Shown here: positions 41,509 through 52,020 of the stretch, piece after piece
How positions within the stretch are numbered: position 1 is the first letter of the stretch
How the letters are laid out: every line of letters begins with the position of its first letter
From: Prostheceraeus crozeri
Lineage: Eukaryota > Platyhelminthes > Polycladida > Euryleptidae
Assembly (NCBI GenBank): GCA_907163375.1
Contig: CAJQUW010014300.1
Location: 248,001 to 312,000, forward strand
Direction: 5' to 3'
DNA: 64,000 bases
Made by a program: the position numbers and the translations under genes
The notes under the pieces: generated by a model
Told to the model about the DNA's origin: nothing
Databases searched by the model: none
What the model saw: only the letters and a program-made list of their open reading frames with translations

Positions 41509-41545
41509 TTGAGAAAGGAGTTGTACACTCTGAAACGCGTCTGCA
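41509..41545 (+). ncRNA. Variant hammerhead-like motif, right arm
   Basis: The core TTGAGAA (41509-41515) has U3 and A8. Stem II is GGAGT (41517-41521)/ACTCT (41527-41531), then GAAA (41532-41535), the self-complementary CGCG and TC (41540-41541). I could not find a good stem I, so this copy is probably degenerate. Confidence 0.5.
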
Positions 41546-41589
41546 ACCAACATTGATTTTAACAGAGTCAATCTGTTTTGATTTGAATA

Positions 41590-41785
41590 TATATATAAAT
41601 TTGAATTATAATAATTTAAATAATTAATAATAAATTAATAATAATAATAATTAATAATATTAATAAATAATAATTAATAATAATTAATAATTAATAATAA
41701 TTAATAATAATAATAAATTAATAATTTAAATTATCATTATAATTGAATTATAATTTGAATTATAATTTGAATATATATATATATT
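41590..41785. repeat. AT-only simple-sequence tract
   Basis: Interrupted TAATAA/ATTAAT and TAATTTGAAT repeats, almost free of G and C, between two PLE-related ends. Confidence 0.85.
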
Positions 41786-42084
41786 AATAATAATTTTCGC
41801 CATTGACCAAATGAATGGGTTTTAAAAAAGAATGACACGGTCAATAAATAGGGTCTTATTTCTGGACTATATACACGACTGTCTCTTTTATGAGTCCGAT
41901 GTTAAAAAAATATATATGTCACATTTCTTTCGCGATTTACTTTTAGACTTAGTTGTCCTCTTTTCTCTCTTTATTCTTTTCTCTCCCTTTATTCTAACAT
42001 TTTCTCCTTCATTTTCTGTTGTGGGAAATCTGTGGAGTAGAGTCGTGTCCTTCATTATATATATTATATTATAATATATATCAA

Positions 42085-42150
42085 AAATGAAAACTACCGA
42101 TCTCACGCCGACATGTCTCTGCCAGTAGTCGTATGGGCAAGGGGGGCACA
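42085..42150 (-). other. Decayed PLE terminus
   Basis: CTCACGCCGACATGTCTCTGCC (read in two parts) parallels the ribozyme-bearing terminus of the miniature PLE at 35095-35632, but GAAA has become GAGA and the core is not recognisable. Confidence 0.55.
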
Positions 42151-44848
42151 TAAAAATTGTTTTCTTCATTAAAAAATAATAATTCTTATATACAATGTAC
42201 AGCAAAGCAACCTATGACTACATGTACAATATCATGCCAATCAGAAAATATGAAGATTTCTATTCGATATTTTTCAGATCAGTGATTGCTTAATTCGTTG
42301 CACTGAAACTTTCAGCATTAGACAAAATGATTGACAGGTTATTCGTTAAATATGCTGTCATTAAATAAATGTCTCAATAAGGCATGGCAAATAGAAAGAC
42401 AAAACATGTTAAGTAGTAAGAGAATGATTATACCTCTTAGGTGGGGAGACTTAGCTGTTAAGAGCTCGCCTAAAAAACTCTAGTTACCTCAATGAATTAT
42501 ATTGGGCGGTAAATTGCCAAAACAAAATCTATAGTTGACCAATTAGTAAGATTGTTATAATGACAGCGAAGCAGTGAAGAGGAAAAACTTTTTGCAAGGC
42601 TGAATTTTGTAAAAAGTGAGTAAAGGTTGATAGGCCTTCTATAGTCGATCTTACTGGAGAACATGAATTAGTTTGTCTACGTAAATTATGTATTTTAAGA
42701 ATATGTCATCATGTTTTTTTTAGAGCTGCATCTCAGCTTATGAACTAGTGTATATATTATTTCATTCTAGTGGCTATTCGAGTAATGCCGAACACTAATC
42801 TGTAATATGGACGCACATTCCAATCGTTAGCTAATCTGTTTTTGATTTCCTCCTATCCCTTTCGGAAACGGGAAGCCTTCATTTTTGGCCTCAATTGCAA
42901 GCTACGTACGAAGATGATTCAGAGAGTTGTAATTCCGAGAAAATCGACTGAGTACGCACGTAATTTTGTCTGATGGGTGTATAAGGTCAACATTTACAGC
43001 ATGTATCGCCTAGAGGATTTATTCTATTATGCACAATGCTTATTATACATGTATACACAAGACATTCTAACAAGTGCTTATAAGCTTTGTTCGATGTAGC
43101 CAATATTTTTTGTTATTGCTGAACATAATTGTTAATTTATTCATTCTTAAAAATTTCCTATTAGCTGAAATTGTCTAAACGGCGGTGATAGCGTTGAACC
43201 TGTGATCTTTAAGTGTAAGGGTCTATGAGTATACATAAATATGTAATCATGCTTTCGAGTTACCTTGTTGATTGATATGCTATCTTGTCAATTAAAAAAC
43301 TTAAAACACCGAAGACTTATGGAATCTGCTGCAATTTTTAATACCAAAAATGAAGTAACTATATTCAAAATTAATTCGGAATTTCTGAAAAATGTTTGAG
43401 CAAAGAAGATAATTCTTTCATCAGAAATACTTCAATGAAAAAGAAAGCAGAATACTACTAATTTAAAAAAAATCTCGAAACAAACTGTAGTATAACTAGT
43501 ATACACTTTTGATCAAGGGCACTTTTACCCCTCCTCAGACAGGGCAAGGGGGGATGACCTTTGCCGCCCCCTGCAAATATATATACCTGAATTTTCCAAT
43601 TGAAGCTACAAGTCTTCTCGGAATGTAATGACTGGCATTGAGAAATAATCTTCGGTGACACTGAAAATAGTTATTGTGAAAGAGTACATCGCTATTGCAG
43701 GAAGTTATTGCTAAAAAACTGATAAATTCTATGAAAAGCAGATTTTGTTCACTTGTCATCCACGGTGGCATTTGTGGTAATGCCGAAATACAACTTTCCT
43801 TACACATTTTGAATAATAGTCAATCATGATATAGAATGTATGTCTTTATATGTAATGGTCTATCAGTTAGTTTTATACAGCTCTTTGTTATAGCAAAAGC
43901 TCTACAGGATACTGATTTGATATGCTTTTCTTAGTGTTTCATTCATTCTGAGAATCAGTGTAAACAATTCAAACATTGACTAATCAAACATCATGCTTGT
44001 GCTTAGGAAAGGTCAATAAAATTCTTGGTTAAAGCAGTAAAATGATGGAAAACTGCCTGAATGGGAGCTTGTAGGACGAACTGTATTTATGTTTACTCAG
44101 TGTATAATCCAAAAAGTTTGCTTTGCATCGGTTTTGTCATGTCTTTTTATTATATCATCAGCAGCAGCCATTATCGAGAGCAGTTATTCTTCCTGAAAAT
44201 CTTTTTTTCACTTTTTAAACCTCCTGAGAGTATCCATTATTTCCTTCTAAACCAATTCATCGAAGAAATTTTGGAAACAAATCAAAATTTCTGTTATTTC
44301 TTTGGAAGCAAGATGTGACTGACAACACTGTCATTATTGCCAATCCTACAAATTCAGGAGGGCAAAACTAACAATCTCCCTTCAAAATCACTAACTTGAA
44401 GAGTCGTCGAGATAATTGGGAAAACGTTAGCTCTGGACTTGTGTGAGAAATTTCACGCTATAAGTGTCAACAATTAACACAATTTGACTTTAATTGCGTT
44501 TGCGATCTGCATGAAGTACATTATCACAAAACTGAAGCTTGACGATTATCATTGGTCATTGATTGAGAGTTTGATGAGTTTGATTGAAGCGAATTAAAAG
44601 AAGAAATTCATATTGCATTAATTCCGTTACTTTCGAAGTATTCGGAAGTCAGACTGGTGTGCCGCTCAGAAGTTACTCCCTCATTGAAACTTCCTAATGG
44701 AAAAAGCATTTGTCCAGCCGGCCAGAACCTGAGATTGTTGAACACGTACTGTCTTTGCAAATGAAAACATGATACTACCATATTTATTTTCTTCTATCAG
44801 CTTAATTCATTCGCGAACATCGCATCAGTTTGAGGTCTATTCACATAC
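42151..44848. other. Intergenic, nothing recognised
   Basis: Short frames only; no repeat pairs or protein motifs that I can support. Confidence 0.4.
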
Positions 44849-44869
44849 ATGTCACGGTGTGTTTTTTAG

Positions 44870-45375
44870 GGGTTATACCTCAAGTTTCATGCCCACTCTG
44901 GAAATCAAATGGAGGTTGTTCCACATGTCCTAGAAAGTGTAAAAACACAAATTTGAAAAAAATCTATCGAGCCCTTTTCTTTCTGCAGCTTTTTTACACT
45001 TTTTTGCTTTTTCTGCTTCCATGTTATAATAGACTTTCCTTGAAATTATGTGCCCACTCTAGAAACTAAATGGAGATTGCTTAATATATCATAGGGAGTA
45101 TAAAAAAGTAAATTTGAAAAATGTCCATCGAGCCCTTTTCTTTCAGCAGCTTTTTTGCACTTTTTTGCTTTTCCACATAATTGTTCTAATACATTTTCCT
45201 TGAAGTAATGTGCCCACTCTACAAACCAAATGCAGATTGCTTCACATGTCCTAGGAAATACTTTAAATGCAAATTGAAAATAATCTGTCGAGCCCTTTTC
45301 TTTCAGCAGCTGGTTTCCACTTTTTCGCTTTTTTGCATAATTGTCATAGCACGCTTTCCTCGAAATTATATGACC
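44870..45375. repeat. Three ~165-bp subrepeats in the TIR
   Basis: Each unit contains ATGCCCACTCT or ATGTGCCCACTCT, then a CAAATG block, TCGAGCCCTTTTCTTTC and a pyrimidine-rich TTTTTTGCACTTTTTTGC stretch. The reverse complement of the whole array forms the right TIR. Such subterminal arrays may be transposase-binding sites, but that is inference. Confidence 0.75.
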
Positions 45376-45444
45376 TTGTCCATATCTCTGACATAAATAG
45401 TTGCTGAAATATCAAATATGTAGCTAGTTATTGATGATCTTACA

Positions 45445-45625
45445 ATGAAGGGAACCATATTTGACATTAGGTTTCATTGCCGAAAAAATCATATTGAAGA
45501 TTTTTGTACTTCGCAAATGTTTGGATTAGGTCTTTTCAGCGAGCAGGCAAGTGAAGCAGTTCATCACAATTTCTCCATAACGTGGCAAAATTTCAAAGTT
45601 TCAAAATTTCTTCGATGGATAATTC
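45445..45625 (+). pseudogene. Outer element transposase fragment
   Basis: Short frame whose core reads FGLGLFSEQASEAVHHNFSI followed by TWQNFKV, the same block found near the C-terminus of the inner transposase (LGIWSEQASEAAHSDFKVTW). The glutamate of SEQ is the likely third acidic residue of the DDE triad. The fragment is cut short by the insertion at 45654; the rest of the gene is missing. Confidence 0.7.
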
Positions 45626-46358
45626 ATAACCATAAAAAGCTGTATGCACTTACCACGGTGGGTTTTGAGGGGTCAAAATCGATGTATCGACTCCATTCAA
45701 AATACCTTCATGAATGCGTAGCCTAGGGTCCCAGAAGTTGTAAAACCTGCATTTCAAAAAAATCGGTCGGTAGCTTTTTTTGTGGGACCATTTTTTCAAA
45801 ATGGCGGCCAAGTTTTCAGATTTTTGCCCTTTGTTCGAATTATGACTATTTTTGACCCATCTTCATGCACAAGCTCTATTACAAATCCAGTATAAATTGA
45901 TCAAGGAATATCAGTGTGACATAGTATAGGTATGCTGTTGTGTTATTGGCCCATAACGATGCCAAATTTTCAAAATGGCGGTCATTATTTGCTTTTCTGC
46001 ATTTTTGAAGTTCAGATTATTTATACAAACCTACGAGTTTGCTCATATCATGTTCTCTCGTCACACATGTCATAATCAGAAGCTATGTTGTCGTTGTCGC
46101 TATTTCGAGAGAGACAAAAGCAGCTATTTTGAGGTCGGACGAATATCTATGTCCCATCTAGACATCAACGATCGATGCTCGTTTCAATTCAATGCAACAC
46201 ATATCATGGTTTTTCAGTGATGATTTTGGTATTGTGACGTCAGCCAAGCAATAGCATGATGCGAGTCAGCATATTGAACACATCAGAAGTTGTTTTCGTC
46301 ACATTCAGACAAGTATGCCATATGAGCGAATGAACCACAATGCGTGTAGAGAAGAAGT

Positions 46359-48626
46359 TTGTTTACTATGTCTCCGAAAATCGAAGGAAATGCGAGTTCT
46401 TACAGAAAATCAGATATTCATTCAAATTTAATGCATTTTGATCCCGATGATATTCGATATCCAGCAGCAGTTTGTGGAAAGTGTCGTCTTATTCTTTCGG
46501 AATATTCTCGAAACATATATGATCACACTATTGAATTACCAGATTATTCATTGATTGGGTGTCCATCACGAACTCGAGATTCTGATTTTTTACTGCTACA
46601 TTTGTAAAATTGCAAAGTCAACCTCAAATCCAAATTTGCAACAAGGCAACGCGTTTCCATGGAAAAAAGCTGAACAGCCATCAGAATCTGGAAATTCTAA
46701 GAAACTGTGTGCAAAATGTCTATCTGAATTCGGAAGAGGAAAAAGTCATCAGTGTACGAAAGATACATTTAAACAGAACTGAAGTGATATTCAGTCCCAA
46801 ACATCATCGGATGATGAATGTGTGGGTGCTACAAGCCAGTCACCAACCGCAAGCTTTGAGATTTCTTCAAAAAGTCTTGCTCATATTCAAAGTGAGTTAA
46901 ATCTTTCTCGTAACAAAACACTGAAGCTAGGTCAAGAAATTCGTAAAGCAACGCAGAATCAAGTATCAATTGAACCATTTTTGAAATAGAAGTTGTGCAA
47001 TATTAGTCATTTTCTCGATGAACAATTTGAAGTGAAAACGTGCGACTTTTTTGATAATTCTGGGGAACAGTACGAGAGACCTGTAGTGTATTGCAAAGAT
47101 ATTCAAAGACTTATCCATGTGATATGCACAACGAGAGGTATTGACCACGACAATGTTTTTATCAAATTGTCTCTTGATGGAGGCGGAGGCTTTGTTAAAG
47201 TCATGATCAGCGTTTTTGCCATCGATGACGAGAATGTGCAACCAAAGACAAGACATCGAAAAGATACTAATACCAGCGTAAAGAAAATTTTATTGATTTT
47301 GATTACTCCCGAAGTGGATGAGAATTATCGAAACGTACTCCAAATGTTCGTGACATTGAAATTAAAAGATCTTGGAGACCGGTGGAAAATTGTTTCAGAT
47401 ATAAAGCTTGCCAACATTATTCTTGGTTTGATGGCCCACGGATAAACCTATCCTTGCAGTTATTTTGATATCAATAAGTCAAAGTTGGATAAAGAAGGAA
47501 AACTCAGGTGAGCTAAAATGTTGTCGCGAGTCTGACGTGGAATCATCTTTGAGGAAATACGTTTGCAAATTTTTCATATCTTATATGGATAGACCCTCTA
47601 TACAGTACATTCATAATATTCTTTGTTTGAAGTGCTACTTACGTTTTTATAATACGAGTATCAAAGCTAAAAGCTGCAAGCACTATTGCACATGTATAGG
47701 TCCTAATTCTAAAGTCTTAGACCTATGATATTGAAGTTCATGAACTGGTAAAAGTCAAGTTGTAGTGCTTCACTTATTAACACGTAGGATCTATGACAAG
47801 GGAATAAAAAACTCTATGTAAACATTTTTGCTAGATTGAGCCTAAACAGTACTCTTTATGTTTTAGGACCATTGGGAACTGGAAAGAAAAGTTCTGGGCG
47901 TGGTTTTCGAGCAGTAAGGGTAAATCAAATGCAAAACAATTTGGAAATGTTATTCATTCTCCCCTTGTCAAACATGCGGATGAAAATGTTGAAATTATCG
48001 ACATTCTGGCACCACCGGAGCTACATCTCCTCATTGGTGTTGTAAATACGTTGTGCAATCATCTGATCAAAGTCTGGCCACAGGCCATCATTTGGCCTAG
48101 GAAATGCTATGTAGAAAAGGAAACCATGCATGGAGGAGCATTCAATGGCAACTCTTGTATGACTCTTTTGAATAATATTGACTTGTTGAGATCTTTGTGC
48201 CCACTACAATGTCTACGATTCGTTGAGTTGTTCTTGCTCTTCAAATTGATTGTGAAATCTTGCTTTGGAGCAGCATTGCATCCTGATTTCCGCCGTTTTA
48301 TTGATGATTTCAGGAGAGCATACAAAGATTCAGGACTTCCTGTCACACCGAAGTTGCACATGGTGTTCTACCATGTGCCAGAATTCTGCGAACGTACCAA
48401 TGGTGCTCTTGGTATATGGTCGGAGCAGGCATCAGAAGCTGCGCACTCAGACTTTAAAGTCACTTGGTTAAAATACAAGGTCAATTTGAACAATTCAAGA
48501 TATCCTGAACGGCTCCTTCAAGCAGTTTGCGAGTATACAAATCTTTGCATTTGTAAATTTAAGCTGTTAGGCCTATATACCGCTATTTATGCATACGTAT
48601 TTCTTGTACACCAATACATCTGTTTT
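46359..48626 (+). pseudogene. RAG1/Chapaev-like DDE transposase, one intron
   Basis: The N-terminal part has zinc-binding cysteines (CGKCRLILSEYS; CYICKIAKS; CAKCLSEFGRGKSHQC), reached by a one-T frameshift in the T run near 46590. In-frame stops occur at about 46783 and 46987. The catalytic part follows: LSLDGGGGF (likely first Asp), SDIKLANIILGLMAHG (likely second), a damaged TYPCSY Cys motif after a stop near 47442, then GT-AG intron 47507-47866 that restores KLRTIGNW across the splice. The second exon has LAPPELHLLIGVVN, MHGGAFNGN, and HVPEFCERTNGALGIWSEQ with the last Glu. That final block strongly recalls RAG1 (HVPEIIE, then GAWASEGNE). It would cut at CACGGTG ends; this copy is inactive. 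Confidence 0.75.
47507..47866 (+). other. Spliceosomal intron in transposase
   Basis: Donor CTCAG/GTGAGC at 47507 and acceptor TTTATGTTTTAG/GACC at 47866. Splicing fuses ...GKLR to TIGNWKEKFWAWF in frame, whereas the intron itself is full of stops. This is direct evidence of a eukaryotic host. Confidence 0.75.
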
Positions 48627-50666
48627 TGATTAGCTATGCCTGCAATTTTCCTACTTATATACAGAATTCCGAGTCATAGTCCATATATTCGTAGAACTAC
48701 ATGCACGTATATACAAATCACGAAGAGTATAGAAAATGCATTCATTACATTGTTCAAACAAGATTCGATCATTGTGCGAACTTAGGCCAATAACACTAAT
48801 GAAATTCATATACTCATATATATTTATTACAACCATGTATGACTAAATCACAAAAACGTCTGACTATGACATGTGTGCATTACTTGAATGAAAGAACATG
48901 ATATGAGCAAACTCGTAGGTTTGTATAAATAATCTGAACTTCAAAAATGCAGAAAAGCAAATAATGACCGCCATTTTGAAAATTTGGCATCGTTATGGGC
49001 CAATAACACGACAGCATACCTATACTATGTCACACTGATATTCCTTGATCAATTTATACTGGATTTGTAATAGAGCTTGTGCATGAAGATGGGTCAAAAA
49101 TAGTCATAATTCGAACAAAGGGCAAAAATCTGAAAACTTGGCCGCCATTTTGAAAAAATGGTCCCACAAAAAAAGCTACCGACCGATTTTTTTGAAATGC
49201 AGGTTTTACAACTTCTGGGACCCTAGGCTACGCATTCATGAAGGTATTTTGAATGGAGTCGATACATCGATTTTGACCCCTCAAAACCCACCGTGTTACA
49301 ACAGTCATCATATTTGACTGCTTTTCTTGATTCTTGAAGTGATTGTCTTGATGTGTGCGGTAGTTCATATGAGCAAATCGGCTTACTCTCATTCTAATTT
49401 TGATTATTCGCTATATTTGGTCATAATCTGGTTATTATTGCTATATAGACATGCTAATATTAGGGGAATTTTTTTCAACCGCGTTTTTTCAAGGGTGAGC
49501 GATTATCATGGAAATATAAGCCATTCATTAGCTTTTAGCAGCACAACACAGTGACTATTCTTATAGGGTTCTAGCATTCAGTTTTGTCGATGAAATACGA
49601 GGCATAAAACAACGCAAATTAAAAGTTTCAAAATGGAAAAGGTGTTAGACTGCTATCATCGAATTAGTGTTTTCATCTAAACTTCCAATTGTTTTTTCAT
49701 AGAGTAGATACGATGCAAGCATTAATTGGCCTACAGAATTGATTAGGCATGCATGCAAAAAGAGTAAAACAGCTTCAATATCATCAGTATAGCTTACTAG
49801 ATAAAAATACATTTATCTGATCTCTATAATCATATAAGCAAGTGTATGCATTTCAGCAACTATTTAGAGTTTTGTCAGAGATATGGACAAGGTCATATAA
49901 TTTCGAGGAAAGCGTGCTATGACAATTATGCAAAAAAGCGAAAAAGTGGAAAACAGCTGCTGAAAGAAAAGGGCTCGACAGATTATTTTCAATTTGCATT
50001 TAAAGTATTTCCTAGGACATGTGAAGCAATCTGCATTTGGTTTGTAGAGTGGGCACATTACTTCAAGGAAAATGTATTAGAACAATTATGTGGAAAAGCA
50101 AAAAAGTGCAAAAAAGCTGCTGAAAGAAAAGGGCTCGATGGACATTTTTCAAATTTACTTTTTTATACTCCCTATGATATATTAAGCAATCTCCATCTAG
50201 TTTCTAGAGTGGGCACATAATTTCAAGGAAAGTCTATTATAACATGGAAGCAAAAAAAGCAAAAAAGTGTAAAAAAGCTGCAGAAAGAAAAGGGCTCGAT
50301 AGATTTTTTCAAATTTGTGTTTTTACACTTTCTAGGACATGTGGAACAACCTCCATTTGGTTTCCAGAGTGGGCATGAAACTTGAGGTATAACCCCTAAA
50401 AAACACACCTTGATGTACTGGACGCGTTAGAATTTTTGTTCAGAACCGTAATAAACGTTGGAGCTGTTTACACGGAGACGCACATGGGCGTTCATGCAGA
50501 GAAAGTAAATGTTTAGTTGTCAAAGGTTGAGGGGAGCAGAGATGTAGCGAGGAAGGAATTCGGAGGGAGTGGCATGTTTAGTAATTGAGTACCTAGAAAT
50601 TTTGATTTCATAGAAATTAAAATGCGCTTTAGTTTGATCTATTAATTGTTGAAAATAAAGAGTAGG

Positions 50667-52016
50667 CGCGGTGTCACGGAGAGTGCGGTTTCATTTTTGA
50701 AATTTCCTACAAGATGTAATTTGACCTCTAGATTACGAATATGATGGTTAAAAGATCATCCATCGAGAGCTTTTCGAGAAAAGTCACGAATTAGAATACA
50801 AATTCGTGACTTTTGTAACTTTTTTAAAAAATGTTATTAATTAAAGTATTATATTATTAATTAGCAGTTTTCCAACAATGACCTCCATGTGTTTTTTAGA
50901 TCAGCTCTGAGCATTAATAAAGCATGTAATTGTAGAAACTATAAAACTATGTTGCTTTTGAATTTATGAAACATGAAAGGATCGCTAGAAAGGGACAAAA
51001 CCTTACCCAATGACATTAACTACGGTATAATTCCTTGATAATTATCTTAAATTACAATATTCAGGTTCGTCTTTTTCATGAAGTACTCATAAATAATTTC
51101 GAAAGTATTTGTACCTTTTATTTTGCATTATGTTGAATATCAGGCTCTATTACAATAAGAAAAATATTGCAATCATCTAATTATCAAAAAGGTTATATAA
51201 TCATAAACAAAGCTTCCAACATATTCTACAAATGCCCTCGGCTGTAGGCTCGTGCAGTAGCCAGAAGTTTTCTGGTTAAGTTCGGATAAGCAGTGTCTCT
51301 CACTTTGTCATTTTGCCAAATGGAATTGAAATTTGAATGCAATGTTTTGCTCACCTGTTCACTGTAAATCCCCAGTCCTTGATGCCTGGACATACAAAAT
51401 TCGGTCGCATGATGAAATATGCAATGGAGTTTGGGTGTATTTGAAAAATTTAGAACTGAAATGTCATTGCAAAACGTGTCAATATATTCGCAGAACTTCT
51501 CGTCCAAATCAGTACCAAAATATTCGGTAACTACCGAGACATGATGATAAACTTTAGAAAGCCGATACGAAAGGCTAAATTTCGATTGTTGCAATCGAGC
51601 GCAATTTGTTAACATTTTAAAGGAGGTTGCGTTCACTATTGCCATTAAGCGTTCCTCGGTGATGTTGTTCCTTTTATGTGGCATTCATTCGCCGAATATA
51701 CTCAATTTCCGGAGAAACGCTTTCCAATGCGCTAAAAGTATTCGATGGATGATTTTTAACCATCATATTCGTAATCTAGATGTCAAATTACCTAAGAATA
51801 TGAAGGAGAAAAGTCTTCTAGGATTTTTTTATAGACGTGGGCACATCACAGCTTCGGTTTCAAGGTCCGCCATTTTGAATATTTGACTTTTTCTCGAAAC
51901 GCCCTCGATGGATAATTTTTTAACTATCATATTTGGAATCTAGCGGTCAAATTACATAGAAATGTGAGGAAAAATCTTTTAGGAAATTTCAAAACCGCTC
52001 TCTCGGTGACACCGTG
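50667..52016 (-). mobile_element. Third Chapaev-like element
   Basis: 1350 bp. The right end reads CACGGTGTCACCGAGAG (reverse complement), the left end CGCGGTGTCACGGAGAG, and TIR similarity extends about 120 bp. A 4-bp duplication TAGG flanks it (50663-50666, 52017-52020). It contains a minus-strand piece of a related transposase. A second, internal inverted segment near 51730-51860 resembles the TIR and hints at rearrangement. Confidence 0.8.
51226..51684 (-). pseudogene. Chapaev-like transposase C-terminal fragment
   Basis: About 150 codons that parallel exon 2 of the transposase at 48051-48560: NATSFKMLTNCARL, then EKFCEYIDTF, TPKLHCIFHHATEFC, and GLGIYSEQVSKTLHSNFNSI with WQNDKV. The SEQ glutamate is kept. 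The first two acidic residues and the zinc region are missing. It is alone within the TIRs, so the element is a deletion derivative. Confidence 0.75.
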
Positions 52017-52020
52017 TAGG

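Larger units (their letters stand above)
40787..41590 (-). mobile_element. Short PLE with inverted ribozyme-bearing ends
   Basis: Inverted arms of about 195 bp (40787-40985, 41398-41590), with small indels, flank one coding fragment (41128-41406, minus). Both arms carry a GAAACGCGTC hammerhead-like motif facing outward. (TA)n tracts lie on both outer sides. The overall plan matches the miniature PLE at 35095-35632. Confidence 0.75.
45654..49295 (+). mobile_element. Chapaev-like DNA transposon (inner, nested)
   Basis: 3642 bp with ~400-bp TIRs (45654-46056, 48895-49295) starting CACGGTGGGTTTTGAGGGGT, flanked by the 4-bp duplication TTAC (45650-45653, 49296-49299). It carries a transposase pseudogene with one intron. 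It lies inside the outer element of the same superfamily, so the two were mobile at different times. Confidence 0.88.
44853..50412. mobile_element. Chapaev-like DNA transposon (outer)
   Basis: TIRs of about 558 bp begin CACGGTGTGTTTTTTAGGGG on the left and read CAAGGTGTGTTTTTTAGGGG (reverse complement) on the right. A 4-bp duplication ATGT flanks it (44849-44852, 50413-50416). Each TIR consists largely of three tandem ~165-bp subrepeats (44870-45375, mirrored at 49880-50395). A transposase fragment follows the left TIR, and a second element of the same type is inserted at 45654-49295. Chapaev was assigned from memory of its 4-bp duplication and CAC ends. Confidence 0.82.

Noticed and set aside
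44870-45375. CRISPR-like or satellite array
   Set aside because: Units are ~165 bp, adjacent without spacers and mirrored in the opposite TIR, so they are part of a transposon end.
49846-50220. 124-codon open frame on the plus strand
   Set aside because: It lies entirely inside the right TIR of the outer Chapaev-like element and is composed of its subrepeats; no protein motif.
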